Positions 40,219 through 49,279 are shown, numbered from the stretch's first letter. The stretch: DNA of 64,000 nucleotides from Mycolicibacterium baixiangningiae (GCF_016313185.1 NZ_CP066218.1:186001-250000); one strand, 5' to 3'. Made by a program: numbers and translations. Notes: generated by a model from the letters alone, not told the origin.

Positions 40219-40267
40219 GATTTCGGCGTGCTGGGTCGCGCTGGACGCGACTGCGCACGCCGAAATC
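40219..40267. repeat. 49-bp palindromic element, copy B
   Basis: The arms GATTTCGGCGTGC (40219-40231) and GCACGCCGAAATC (40255-40267) are identical to those of copy A, and the centre differs at only a few bases. It fills the 56-bp gap between the Rv0200-like gene and the convergent CoA-binding gene, whose stop begins 1 bp after it. Confidence 0.85.
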
Positions 40268-40268
40268 C

Positions 40269-40697
40269 CTACAGGAGGCGGGCGTAGTCGACCTTGAGGC
40301 AGCGGTCCATCACGACCTGCAGCCCTGCGGCGACGCCGTCGCGCGCGATCTGCTCATCCCACAGACCCTGCTGCAGCCACAGCGTCTTCGCCCCGACCGC
40401 GACGGCGTCGTGCAGCACCGACGGCAACTCGCTGGAGCGCCGGAACACGTCGACCATGTCGGGGACGACGGGCAGATCGGCCAGCGACGGATACACCGTG
40501 GTCCCGTCGATCTCGTCGACCGTCGGGTTGACCAGGTAGAGCTCGTAGTGGCTGGCCGAGCGCAGGTAGTCCCACACCCCGTAACTCGGTCGCATCGGAT
40601 TCGCCGACGCGCCCACCACCGCGACCGTGCGGGTCTCGCGCATGATGCGCCGCAGGTCGTCGTGCTCGGGTTCGGTCCACTCAGCGGTGTCGGTCAT
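40269..40697 (-). CDS. CoA-binding (YccU-type) protein
   Basis: The 142-aa single-domain Rossmann-like protein of the CoA_binding_2 family has VAVVGASANPMRPSYGVWDYL (nucleotide loop), YLVNP, DMVDVFRRSSELP and a late LWLQQGLWDEQ. It resembles the CoA-binding part of succinyl-CoA synthetase; cellular role unknown. It follows the Rv0201c-like gene by 15 bp on the same strand, so it may be the last gene of the mmpL11 operon. Confidence 0.85.
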   Translation of the reverse strand: MTDTAEWTEPEHDDLRRIMRETRTVAVVGASANPMRPSYGVWDYLRSASHYELYLVNPTVDEIDGTTVYPSLADLPVVPDMVDVFRRSSELPSVLHDAVAVGAKTLWLQQGLWDEQIARDGVAAGLQVVMDRCLKVDYARLL

Positions 40698-40712
40698 ACC
40701 GCAAGCATTCCC

Positions 40713-41240
40713 CTACCGCGGGCTGTCCGAACGCTGCGCCCGGATCTTGGCGAACCGTTCCGACAGCCGCCCCATCCGGATCATCAACGACGCCGACGGG
40801 CTGACCTCACCGTCGAGGTAACTCTGGAACTCGTCGACCGCGACGCCGATACGAGACGCGAACTCCGGCGCGCCCAGCCCCGACCGGTTGAGCAGCAGCT
40901 GCACATGGTGGCCGACCTCGGTGCGTTCGGCGGCCGCCATCTGCTCCCGCGTCCGCACCAGCACCTCGGCCAGCGCCTTCGACACCCCGTAGGGCCGCGC
41001 CTTCTCGAGGACCTCCTCGACCTGACGTGCCGTCCGGCCGAAGGGGTCCCGTTTGATCGCGGTGACGATGCGCTGCCAGACCGTGAGGTCGTCGGTCTCG
41101 AGCGCGGCCCGGATGGCCGCGGTGGACCAGAACTCCACGGGCCGGTCGTCGATCGACGGACGCCGCGACGTCGTCGAAAGTGGACGGGTCGCGGCAGCAG
41201 CGTCGCGGCGGGTCTCCCGCGCGTCGCTCGTCAACGTCAC
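40713..41240 (-). CDS. Helix-turn-helix-like protein, Rv0201c-like
   Basis: The 175-aa protein has a central helical region with DDLTVWQRIVTAIKRDPFGRTARQVEEVL. The C-terminal part is XRE-like: VQLLLNRSGLGAPEFASRIGVAVDEFQSYLDGEVSPSASLMIRMGRL. GTG 41240 overlaps the mmpL11 stop (GTGA), which fits a coupled gene and the length of Rv0201c (about 168 aa). It could regulate the mmpL11 locus, but this is inference. Confidence 0.78.
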   Translation of the reverse strand: MTLTSDARETRRDAAAATRPLSTTSRRPSIDDRPVEFWSTAAIRAALETDDLTVWQRIVTAIKRDPFGRTARQVEEVLEKARPYGVSKALAEVLVRTREQMAAAERTEVGHHVQLLLNRSGLGAPEFASRIGVAVDEFQSYLDGEVSPSASLMIRMGRLSERFAKIRAQRSDSPR

Positions 41241-44188
41241 CTCGCCTCCTCGAGCATGGCCACGGCCACCGACAGGCAACGCTGCCTGACCAGTGCCCAG
41301 TCGGACTCCGTGTCCGGGTCCGAGATCGCGGCGTCGTGCTCATCGGACGGCTGCGGATCGGCCAGGCGGCGCACCAACTGCGTGGCCACCCACTGCTTTT
41401 TCGGCTGTTGACCACAGTAATACCGGTCCATCCCGGACAGTACGATAGCGGCGGTTTGAGTTTCCATCGACTCCACCAGATCGGCGAACTCCGCGTAGTC
41501 GCGGCTGCTGTTGCGGCACATGATGAGGTAGCTCTTCAGGCGCAGGGTCTCCGCGCCCGTCGGGATCTGCAGCCGGTCACCGGTCGGCAGCTGCACAGTG
41601 GTGGTCTCGACCGGGCTGCGCCGTTCCACCGGGGCGGTCTCGGTCTCCGCCTCGGTCTCCAGCGCGTCGAGCGCCACCGAGAGCCTGCCGCGCCACAGCG
41701 TGACCGGGTGCACCGGCAGCGTTGTGCGCACCGTCGTGCCCCTGCCGTCGATGGCGCCGTCGATGTGCCCGTTGCGGCCGACACGCCGGAAGCCGGCGCC
41801 GGTGCGCACCTTCACAGTCTGGTCACCGCCGTTGCGGGCCACCAGCCGCTGTTTGATCGGCTGGCAGCCGCTGAACGCCAGCGGATCGGCGACGGTGACG
41901 GTCTTGGGCGCCAGGTTCTTCATGCGTGCGGCGGACTTCACCATCATCCGCAGGTCGGCACCCGAGGGTCCGAGCGCGGAGATGTCGTCGGGGATGATGA
42001 CCAGATCGTCGATCTGCACCTTGGGCAGCGGCTTCTCGAAGTCCACCGACGGCAGGATCCGGTCCAGCCACTTGGGCAGCCACCAGTTCCACTGGTCGAA
42101 CATCGCCATCAATGCGGGCACGAGCACCAGCCGCACGATGGTCGCGTCGACGGCGATCGCCACCGCACACGCCACGCCCAGCTGGGCGACCAGGGGCATC
42201 CCGGCGAACGCGAAGCCGATGAACACCGCGATCATGATCAGCGCCGCGCTGGTGATGGTGCGGGCGCTGGTGCTCACGCCGTAGGCGACCGCGTCGCGGG
42301 TGTTGCCCGTCTGCAGGAAGCGTTCCCGGATGCGGGTGAGCAGGAAGATCTCGTAGTCCATCGACAGACCGAACGTCATCGCCAGCACCAGCGGCGGGAT
42401 CGTGCTGTCCAGCGACGGGATACGTTCGAAGCCGAGCGATTCCAGCCACCCCCACTGGAACACGGCGACAAGGCTGCCGTAGGCGGCGGCGACCGACAGC
42501 ACGGTCATCACCACCCCCTTGAGGGCGAGGAACACCGACCGTATCGAGATGAGCAGCATCAGGAACGCGATCAGAGAGACGAACCCGAACACCAGGGGCT
42601 GCGTCACCGACACCCGGTCGTCGAAGTCCTTGATCAGCGCGGTGGGCCCGCCCACGTCGACGGATACGTTCGGGCCCGCGGCCGACGGCAGGTTGGCGCG
42701 CATCCAGTCGACGGTCTCGCGGGCGCCCATGTCCTCGGGGTCGACCGTCAGCACCGCCGACAGCAGGGCGCTGCGGTCGTCCTCTCCGAACACCGCGGGT
42801 GTGATCGCCGAGACGTTGGGCGCCTTGGTCATCTCGGCCCGCACGGCCTCCAGCGTCGGCGTCTGGCCCGCCGCGGATGCCGCGTCGCCGTCGGGGAAGG
42901 TCACGAGCACCCGGACCGGGCCCAGCGCACCCGGACCCAGCGCCTCCGCGGCCGCGTTCACGCCACCGCGGATCTCGTGGGTCGGCTCGAACTGGCGCTG
43001 CATGCTGTTGCCGAGCACCATCATCCAGGCCGGCGCCGCCATGCTGAGCAGCACGACGGTCGCCGCCGTCGCGGCCACCCATGGTCTGCGCATCACCCAA
43101 CCGGTCCAGCGGGTCCAGAACCGGGACTGGGTGGTGTCGGGCCGCCGGGAGAAGTGCAGATACGACGAGCGTTTGGCGGCTGCCCGCCCGAATGTCGCCA
43201 GCACCGCGGGGGTCAGCGTCGTGGAGGTGAGCACCGCGACCGCGACCGCGAGGATCGCACCGGTCGCCATCGACGTCAGTACCGGGGTGTTGATCAGATA
43301 GATGCCCGTGACCGACGCGATCACGGTCATACCCGAGAGCAGCACCGCCAGCCCGGAGGTGGCCATCGCGGCGTCGGCGGCCTGCTCGGCGTCGCGGCCC
43401 GCGCGCAACTCTTCCCGGAACCGCATCAGGATGAACAGTGAGTAGTCGACGGCGAGGGCGATGCCGAACATCGAGACCGTCGAGGCGACGAACACCGACA
43501 TCGTGGTGATCGTCGACAGCAGATAGACCAGTCCCATGGTCACGGCCACCGTGCACACCCCGAGTAGCAGCGGCATCGCGGCGGCTGCGAACGATCCGAA
43601 CACGGCGAGCAGCACGATGAGGACGATCGGCAGGTTCCACTGCTCGGCCTGGGCGACGTCGGTCTTGATCGCCTGGGAGGCCGCCGCACCGAGGGCGCCC
43701 TGCCCGATCACGTACATCTTGACCTTGCCGTCGCGGAACTCCCCGGGGTCCTCGCCCTCGATCCCGATGCGGTTTCGGAGCTCTTTCGCCACGTCGGTGG
43801 CGCCGGTGTTGTTGAAGTCCAGCGACAGCGTGATCACGTACGGCCGGTCGGGCTGCGGCGCCGGCTGCTGCGGGTTGGGGCTGATCGTGACGCTGGGCAC
43901 CTCGGCGGCGATCTCCTCGAGATGCGCGACGGCGGCGTTCATATCGTCGTACGACGCGTCAGCCCGGGGTGCGGCGACCAGCGCCAGCGGCGACGCCCCC
44001 TGATCGGGGAAGTGGTCCTCGAGTTCGTACTGCACGTGCAGCGACTGGGAGCCCTCGACCTCGAACCCGCCGCCGGTCAGATTCGACGAGTGATTGATCG
44101 CGAGATAGATCGAAGGGATGATGAGCAGCGCCCAGGCAATGAAGACCGCCCAGCGGAATCTGCGCAGGGTGCCGCTCAAGCGCATCAT
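41237..44188 (-). CDS. mmpL11: MmpL11, RND-type lipid/heme-linked transporter
   Basis: The 983-aa protein has twelve membrane spans in two halves, two periplasmic porter domains and a cytoplasmic C-terminal tail of about 250 residues. The proton-relay Asp-Tyr pairs are seen as LAVDYSLFILMRFREEL (span 4) and LSMDYEIFLLTRIRER (span 10). MmpL11 exports wax-type mycolic lipids and is linked to heme uptake in M. tuberculosis (Rv0202c, 966 aa). It is divergent from a Rv0203-type hemophore gene and overlaps the Rv0201c-like gene at its end. Confidence 0.94.
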   Translation of the reverse strand: MMRLSGTLRRFRWAVFIAWALLIIPSIYLAINHSSNLTGGGFEVEGSQSLHVQYELEDHFPDQGASPLALVAAPRADASYDDMNAAVAHLEEIAAEVPSVTISPNPQQPAPQPDRPYVITLSLDFNNTGATDVAKELRNRIGIEGEDPGEFRDGKVKMYVIGQGALGAAASQAIKTDVAQAEQWNLPIVLIVLLAVFGSFAAAAMPLLLGVCTVAVTMGLVYLLSTITTMSVFVASTVSMFGIALAVDYSLFILMRFREELRAGRDAEQAADAAMATSGLAVLLSGMTVIASVTGIYLINTPVLTSMATGAILAVAVAVLTSTTLTPAVLATFGRAAAKRSSYLHFSRRPDTTQSRFWTRWTGWVMRRPWVAATAATVVLLSMAAPAWMMVLGNSMQRQFEPTHEIRGGVNAAAEALGPGALGPVRVLVTFPDGDAASAAGQTPTLEAVRAEMTKAPNVSAITPAVFGEDDRSALLSAVLTVDPEDMGARETVDWMRANLPSAAGPNVSVDVGGPTALIKDFDDRVSVTQPLVFGFVSLIAFLMLLISIRSVFLALKGVVMTVLSVAAAYGSLVAVFQWGWLESLGFERIPSLDSTIPPLVLAMTFGLSMDYEIFLLTRIRERFLQTGNTRDAVAYGVSTSARTITSAALIMIAVFIGFAFAGMPLVAQLGVACAVAIAVDATIVRLVLVPALMAMFDQWNWWLPKWLDRILPSVDFEKPLPKVQIDDLVIIPDDISALGPSGADLRMMVKSAARMKNLAPKTVTVADPLAFSGCQPIKQRLVARNGGDQTVKVRTGAGFRRVGRNGHIDGAIDGRGTTVRTTLPVHPVTLWRGRLSVALDALETEAETETAPVERRSPVETTTVQLPTGDRLQIPTGAETLRLKSYLIMCRNSSRDYAEFADLVESMETQTAAIVLSGMDRYYCGQQPKKQWVATQLVRRLADPQPSDEHDAAISDPDTESDWALVRQRCLSVAVAMLEEAR

Positions 44189-44525
44189 GAACTGCTGGAT
44201 GGCGTCTCCCCAAGATCTCCCGGCGTTTCGCGGCCCGTCTGAGCGAGAGCGTACCCCAGCGTGCGGTAGGGTACCGCGCCCTCAACTCAGCTGAGAGCAA
44301 GCTGTGACCAAGCCTCTAACCTGCTCTGATTGCTTCTCGCACGCGAGGCCGACGGCGTTACGTCGGCGCCGTCGGGCCGGGTGGGCCGCCCGCTGAATTG
44401 GCGGGCGCCGCCGCGCAGATGGCAGGATGACCGTCGGCTGTCCATATGTCGGGGGACCACTGGGACGCCCGCCGACGGCGTCGTTCGTTGCCCGGCGGGC
44501 AGTCCGGAACTTTCCGAGGAGTGCC
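44189..44525. other. Divergent intergenic region mmpL11-hemophore
   Basis: About 337 bp hold the promoters of both genes. An inverted repeat GTACCC (44251-44256) / GGGTAC (44269-44274) lies 63 bp upstream of mmpL11. I looked for an iron-box (IdeR) palindrome and found none. Short open frames here lack support. Confidence 0.5.
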
Positions 44526-45038
44526 ATGAAGTCGATTCCCCTGACCCGCCGAAGCCTTCACACCGCGTTCGCCGCCACCGCCGCGGTCGCGGTGTTGACC
44601 GTGCCCGCGCCGCCGGCGGGCGCGGCACCGGACCCATGTGCCGCCAGCCAGATCGCCAAGACCGTCGCCGCCGTAGCCACGAACACGTCCAACTACCTCG
44701 CGGCGAATCCGGAGACCGACCAGGCGCTGACCACCATCTCGCAGCAGCAGGCGGGCCCGGCCTCGCTGGCGGCGCTGAAGGGGTACTTCGACGCCAACCC
44801 GCAGGTCGCCTCGGACATGCAGAAAATCCAGCAGCCGTTGACGAACCTGTCCGGGCGGTGCAAGCTGCCCGTCACCATTCCCCAGGTGCTCGGTCTGATG
44901 CAGGCCGCCCAGCAGCCGGGCGGCGCCGCACTGCCGGCCGCCCCCGGCGCGGTGTCACCCGCCTCGCGGGCGCCAGTGACGGCCGTGACTCCGGGAGGGG
45001 GCCCGCTGCCCGGGCCCGGTACGGCCACCGACCGCTGA
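44526..45038 (+). CDS. Hemophore, Rv0203-like heme-binding protein
   Basis: The 170-aa secreted protein has a signal peptide (about 1-33, ending GAA). A small helical MHB domain (about 36-118) follows, with two cysteines (PDPCAAS and GRCKLP) that probably form a disulphide, plus NYLAANPETDQALTTI and YFDANPQVASDMQKIQQPL. The C-terminal extension is Pro/Ala-rich. M. tuberculosis Rv0203 (136 aa) binds heme and passes it to MmpL3/MmpL11. GAGGAG-like sequence precedes ATG 44526. Confidence 0.87.
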   Translation: MKSIPLTRRSLHTAFAATAAVAVLTVPAPPAGAAPDPCAASQIAKTVAAVATNTSNYLAANPETDQALTTISQQQAGPASLAALKGYFDANPQVASDMQKIQQPLTNLSGRCKLPVTIPQVLGLMQAAQQPGGAALPAAPGAVSPASRAPVTAVTPGGGPLPGPGTATDR

Positions 45039-45195
45039 CATCCCGGCCGCCGCCGATCACGTCGACCTGCTGATTTGAGACTTTTTCCTGCGCTTTGCAC
45101 CTAAGGCAAGAAACTCCTCTCGAGTTCTGATTAGCTGTGCTGTGGCGACAACCATTGTGGTTTCGGCCTCTTGGATCAGACGAAGGAGCATGTCC

Positions 45196-45591
45196 ATGTT
45201 GCTTCCTACGCGTATCGCTCGACGTGTGGTAGCTGGAGCCGCCGGCGCCGGTGCGGTTGCCGGTGCGATGATGTTCGGCGCGGTGCCCGCGATGGCCCAG
45301 CCGGCTCCGCCGCCGCCCCCGCCCCCGAACTGCACCGCGGCCGACCTCGCAGGGGTTTCGTCCGGGGTAGCCGCGTCCACATCGGGGTACCTGTTCACCC
45401 ACCCGCCGGTGAACGACTTCTTCACCAGCCTCGAGGGTCTGCCCCGGGATGAGATCAGGCCCAAGGTGGAGGATTACCTCAACGCCAATCCGCAGGTGAA
45501 GGCCGATCTGACGGGCATCCGGCAGCCGCTGGTGGACCTGAAGAACCGCTGCGGGACGGCGACGCCGCCTGAAGACGTAGACAACCCGTAA
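45196..45591 (+). CDS. Second hemophore-family secreted protein
   Basis: The 131-aa protein has a signal peptide (about 1-33, ending AMA), a short poly-Pro run and the same MHB fold as its neighbour: [10 protein letters not shown], then [38 protein letters not shown] and KNRCG. ATG 45196 is preferred because AAGGAG ends 7 bp before it; ATG 45190 is too close. It is a tandem paralogue of the Rv0203-like gene, and the response regulator gene starts only 5 bp after its stop. Confidence 0.85.
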   Translation: MLLPTRIARRVVAGAAGAGAVAGAMMFGAVPAMAQPAPPPPPPPNCTAADLAGVSSGVAASTSGYLFTHPPVNDFFTSLEGLPRDEIRPKVEDYLNANPQVKADLTGIRQPLVDLKNRCGTATPPEDVDNP

Positions 45592-45596
45592 TCCGC

Positions 45597-46331
45597 GTGC
45601 GGACTGGATCCGGGGAGCAGTCCGAACACGCAGCGCATGACAGCACCGGTCGTACGGTGCTGATGGTCGATGACGACCCGGACGTCAGGACGTCCGTCGC
45701 GCGCGGGCTCCGACATTCAGGCTTCGACGTGCGCGTCGCGGCCGACGGTAAAGAAGCGCTGCGGATGCTTTCCGCAGAATCGCACGATGCGCTGGTCCTC
45801 GACGTGCAGATGCCCGAACTCGACGGTGTCGCCGTGGTGACCGCGCTGCGTGCGCTCGGCAACGACATTCCCATCTGCGTGCTCTCGGCGCGCGACACCG
45901 TCAACGACCGCATCGCCGGACTCGAGGCGGGCGCCGACGACTACCTCACCAAACCGTTCGACCTCGGCGAACTGGTGGCACGGTTGCATGCGCTGCTGCG
46001 CCGGGCCAGCCACTCCGACCGCCCGTCGGACACCATGACGGTCGGCCCGTTGACCATCGACACCGCGAGGCGTCTGGTGTTCGTCGACGGGGAGCGGGTG
46101 GACCTGACCAAGCGTGAGTTCGACCTGCTCGCGGTACTCGCGGAGAACAACGGGGTGGTGCTCTCACGCCAGCGGCTACTCGAGCTGGTGTGGGGTTACG
46201 ACTTCGACGTGGACACCAATGTCGCCGACGTGTTCATCTCCTACCTGCGGCGCAAACTCGAACGCGATGGTCTGCCCCGGGTGATCCACACCGTGCGCGG
46301 GATCGGATACGTCCTGCGCGACGAGCCCTGA
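45597..46331 (+). CDS. PrrA-like OmpR-family response regulator
   Basis: The 244-aa protein has a receiver domain with VDDD (24-27), the phospho-acceptor Asp69 (ALVLDVQMP) and KPF. The winged-helix effector domain (about 150-240) has [54 protein letters not shown], very like mycobacterial PrrA. GTG 45597 follows the hemophore stop by 5 bp, so it is probably read from that mRNA. The true PrrA of the genome should be elsewhere, so this looks like a paralogue. Confidence 0.87.
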   Translation: MRTGSGEQSEHAAHDSTGRTVLMVDDDPDVRTSVARGLRHSGFDVRVAADGKEALRMLSAESHDALVLDVQMPELDGVAVVTALRALGNDIPICVLSARDTVNDRIAGLEAGADDYLTKPFDLGELVARLHALLRRASHSDRPSDTMTVGPLTIDTARRLVFVDGERVDLTKREFDLLAVLAENNGVVLSRQRLLELVWGYDFDVDTNVADVFISYLRRKLERDGLPRVIHTVRGIGYVLRDEP

Positions 46332-46335
46332 CGTC

Positions 46336-47673
46336 GTGTGGTTGCCCCGCGTCTTTCGCTCGGCGTCGCTGCGCACCCGGGTGGCTGTGGCGTCGGCCGC
46401 CGCGGCGTCGGCGGTCGTCGCGGCGTTCACGATCCTCACCTCGGTGGTGCTGGCCAACAACGACGCCGCCCAGCTCGACCGCCGGCTCGATTCGATCGTC
46501 GACGCCAGCATGTACCCCGAGCAGCTGCAGGATCCGCGCCGCGGTGTGCTGACGACGGGGCGCTCCCGCTCTACCGGTGAGGTGGTGTTCCAGCGCGGGT
46601 TCCAGCTGCCGGAGCTGCCCTCGGGCACCGAGACCGTCGAGGTCAACGGGGTGGAGTACCGGGTGCGCACGCTCACCGTCGACCAGGAGGGCGGCGTGCT
46701 GGTGTCGATCGGCATCCGCGCCGACAGCATCCTGCTCAGCCGCGGCCGCATCCCGGAGTACGCGCTGGTGGGGCTGGTGACGGTGTTGATCGCCGGCGGC
46801 CTGGGGTGGCTGCTCGCCGGTCCCGCGATCCGGCCGCTGCGCAAGCTCACCGAGCAGACCTCCAAACTCGGCACGGGCACCGACGAGATGCCCGAGGTGC
46901 GGGGCGCGCGGGAGGCCGAGGAACTGTCCGAGGCGATGTCAGCGATGCTGCGCCGGCTCGCCGCCGCCCAGCAGGCCACGACCAACTCGCTGCAGGCCGC
47001 GCAGGACTTCGCCGCCAACGCAGCCCACGAGCTGCGCACCCCGCTCACCGCGATGCGCGCCGATCTGGACACGCTGCGCATCCACGACCTGCCGGACGAC
47101 GAACGTGCCGAGGTGGTCGCGGACCTGTCGCGCGCGCAGCGCCGGGTGGAGGCCATCATCACCGCGCTGGGGCAACTGGCGTCCGGTCAGCTGGCCCAAG
47201 CCGCCGACCGGGAACTGATCGACGTCACCGACACCCTCGACCGGGTGGCCCGGGAGAACATGCGCGCGGCGCCGCAGGTCGAGATCGTGGTCGACGCCGA
47301 CGATCTCGGCACGGTGTGGGGGTGGCCCGACGGGTTGCGCCTCGCCGTCGACAACCTGGTGCGCAATGCGATCGCCCACGGCGCGGCCGGCCGCGTGGTG
47401 CTGAGCGCGCAGCGCAGCAACGGGCGACTCACCATCATCGTGGACGACGACGGACGCGGGCTGCCGGCCGAGGAGCACCAGACAGTGCTCGGGCGGTTCC
47501 GCCGGGGCAGCACCGCGGCTTCCGGCGGGTCGGGCCTCGGGCTGGCGCTCGTCGCTCAGCAGGCCGAATTGCACGGCGGCACCATCGAATTGTCCGGCAG
47601 CCCGCTCGGCGGGCTGCGCGCCACGCTCACGGTGTCCACGTCACCGGAGCGCAGCGAACCTCAGGTGCTCTGA
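46336..47673 (+). CDS. PrrB-like sensor histidine kinase
   Basis: The 445-aa protein has two membrane spans (about 18-40 and 143-162) flanking a periplasmic sensor loop of about 100 residues, then HAMP (163-215). The phospho-acceptor is His231 in ANAAHELRTPLTAM, followed by N box NLVRNAIAHG and G boxes DDGRGLP and GSGLGLALV. The length equals PrrB (about 446 aa). It starts 4 bp after its response regulator. The end overlaps the convergent DUF3054 gene by 13 bp. Confidence 0.87.
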   Translation: MWLPRVFRSASLRTRVAVASAAAASAVVAAFTILTSVVLANNDAAQLDRRLDSIVDASMYPEQLQDPRRGVLTTGRSRSTGEVVFQRGFQLPELPSGTETVEVNGVEYRVRTLTVDQEGGVLVSIGIRADSILLSRGRIPEYALVGLVTVLIAGGLGWLLAGPAIRPLRKLTEQTSKLGTGTDEMPEVRGAREAEELSEAMSAMLRRLAAAQQATTNSLQAAQDFAANAAHELRTPLTAMRADLDTLRIHDLPDDERAEVVADLSRAQRRVEAIITALGQLASGQLAQAADRELIDVTDTLDRVARENMRAAPQVEIVVDADDLGTVWGWPDGLRLAVDNLVRNAIAHGAAGRVVLSAQRSNGRLTIIVDDDGRGLPAEEHQTVLGRFRRGSTAASGGSGLGLALVAQQAELHGGTIELSGSPLGGLRATLTVSTSPERSEPQVL

Positions 47674-48038
47674 ATCTGCCTGTGCCGCAATGCTGTTACG
47701 GCACCGCGCCACCCGAGCAGCAGGAGCGCGGTGACCAGTGACGCGACGATGACGAAGCTGACCGCCACGCCCTGGCCGCTCAGTTTGCGCAGCACCATGC
47801 CGACCGCGACGGTGCACACCCACACCAGCACACCGGTCGGGGTGAGCGACAGTGGCCGCCGCCAGGCGCGGGCGGCCAGCCACCCGACGGCGGTGCCGGT
47901 GAGGAAGGGCCATGCGGTTTCGGCGACGCCGGCGACCGACAGTCCTTCGGCATGGCTGCGGCGCCCGATCGTGCAGAAGATCACGACGCAGACCAGATCG
48001 GCCAGCAGGGCGAGTGCGGTGGTACGGCGGTCAGTCAT
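47661..48038 (-). CDS. DUF3054 membrane protein
   Basis: The 125-aa protein has four hydrophobic helices and the family's features: ALLADLVCVVIFCTIGRRSH near the start, WPFLTGTAVGWLAARAWR and a third span with PTGVLVWVCTVAVGMVLRK. Function is unknown. Its ATG lies within a small upstream frame that ends 8 bp inside it, so translation may be coupled. Confidence 0.85.
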   Translation of the reverse strand: MTDRRTTALALLADLVCVVIFCTIGRRSHAEGLSVAGVAETAWPFLTGTAVGWLAARAWRRPLSLTPTGVLVWVCTVAVGMVLRKLSGQGVAVSFVIVASLVTALLLLGWRGAVTALRHRQIQST

Positions 48039-48138
48039 AGGTCATCACGTCCAGGAACAGGGGGCTGACATCGGTTTCGTCGCGCGGGGGGAACCCCGGT
48101 TGCAGGCCCGCGGGTTGTCCGCCGACCAGCGTGTCCAC
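48031..48138 (-). CDS. Small ORF (35 aa) between YbhN-like and DUF3054 genes
   Basis: GTG 48138 to TGA 48033-48031 encodes a 35-residue peptide beginning VDTLVGGQPAGLQ and ending PLFLDVMTYD. GGAG lies 7 bp before the GTG, the frame starts 4 bp after the YbhN-like stop, and its stop overlaps the DUF3054 start (ATGACTGA). Spacing on both sides is that of a real operon member. I do not recognise the peptide. Confidence 0.5.
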   Translation of the reverse strand: MDTLVGGQPAGLQPGFPPRDETDVSPLFLDVMTYD

Positions 48139-48142
48139 CGCA

Positions 48143-49279
48143 TCACTCCAGGCCCTCGCGGGCGGTCTGCGCTGGCCGGCTGCGGGTCGGCTCCGCGGCG
48201 TCGCTCCCGCCGTTGCCCGGCGCGTCCGGGTCGATGTCCTTCTCGGTACGGAACATGAAGAAGAACACCACCCAGCCGATGGCGGCGAGGAAGATCCAGC
48301 TGACCAGCCGGTAGATGAGCATGGCCGAGATCGCGCCAGCGAGCGTCATCCCGCTCGACACCAGGCCCGGCACCAGGACCGCCTCCACAACCAGCAGGCC
48401 GCCGGGCGTCAGCGGGATGGTGCCGACCGCGCGGGCGGCGGCGTACGCGACGGTCAGACCGGCCAGCGAGGGGTGACCGCCTGCGGCGTAACACGCGAAA
48501 GCCAGGCAGGCGACGTCGGCGATCCAGTTGAACAACGACCACCCGAACGCCATACCGAGGTCGCGCCGGCCCAACTGCACCGACTCCAACTGCCGCAGCA
48601 ACTCCCGCCATTTCGCCAACCCGGTGTCGACGGGCTTGTTGCGCAACGAATTGAACCGGGCCAGCAGTCGCGCGCCGATGCCGTCGATCAACTCGGGCCG
48701 GCTCGCGACGGCCTGCGCGAGGATCAGCAGTGCGGCGAATCCGCCGAGGGTGAAGATCAGGGAGAGCGGGTTCTTGGTGGCGCCCAGCAGGAACGCACCG
48801 CCGAGGCCCAGTAACGCCAGACCGACACCCTGCAGCACCCCGGACATCACCAGCTGCCAGGACGCCACGACCGGGGTGGCGCCCCACAGCCGCTGCTGCC
48901 GGTAGAGGAACGTCGCCGACAGCACCGGGCCGCCGGGCATCGTGGTGCTCAGCGCGTTGCCCGCGTAGTACGCGGCCTCCGACCGCCACTGCCGCAGGTG
49001 CACACCGGCCGACCGCAGCAGCGTCCGTTGGATCTGGGCAAAGCTGTGCATGGACGCCAGGGAGGCGACGACGGCGGCGAGCACCCACCACCAGTTGGCG
49101 GAGAGGAGACTCTTCCAGGCCTTGGCCAGCTGGTCCCAGACCAGCACCACTTCGACGCTGAGCACGACGACCGCGACTGCGATGAGCACCCAGCGGACCC
49201 ACCAGTACTTACCGCGGGTGGATCCTTCGGGGTCGGCCCGTCCTCGCTTGGCGTCGTTCGCCGGCGCGTCGTGGGACAC
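48143..49279 (-). CDS. YbhN/UPF0104 (LPG synthase TM region) membrane protein, Rv0204c-like
   Basis: The 378-aa protein has about eight membrane helices and the family motifs: ANWWWVLAAVVASLASMHSFAQ, ALSTTMPGGPVLSATFLYRQ and IPLTPGGLLVVEAVLVPGLV. The AglD2/YbhN family corresponds to the flippase part of lysyl-phosphatidylglycerol synthase. It has no catalytic extra domain here. By position it equals Rv0204c. It is divergent from the AI-2E family gene. Confidence 0.86.
   Translation of the reverse strand: MSHDAPANDAKRGRADPEGSTRGKYWWVRWVLIAVAVVVLSVEVVLVWDQLAKAWKSLLSANWWWVLAAVVASLASMHSFAQIQRTLLRSAGVHLRQWRSEAAYYAGNALSTTMPGGPVLSATFLYRQQRLWGATPVVASWQLVMSGVLQGVGLALLGLGGAFLLGATKNPLSLIFTLGGFAALLILAQAVASRPELIDGIGARLLARFNSLRNKPVDTGLAKWRELLRQLESVQLGRRDLGMAFGWSLFNWIADVACLAFACYAAGGHPSLAGLTVAYAAARAVGTIPLTPGGLLVVEAVLVPGLVSSGMTLAGAISAMLIYRLVSWIFLAAIGWVVFFFMFRTEKDIDPDAPGNGGSDAAEPTRSRPAQTAREGLE

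Noticed and set aside
41180..43441. Long plus-strand open frame opposite mmpL11
   Set aside because: Composition is dominated by His/Arg/Gln/Asp as expected for the reverse frame of a membrane protein; mmpL11 motifs are unambiguous.
44251..44274. GTACCC-N12-GGGTAC as a RicR site
   Set aside because: The half-sites resemble the copper operator but the 12-bp spacer is far too long compared with the site at 30187.
44189..44525. Possible IdeR iron box in the mmpL11-hemophore gap
   Set aside because: No sequence close to the 19-bp IdeR palindrome was found; the GTACCC/GGGTAC repeat has the wrong core and spacing.
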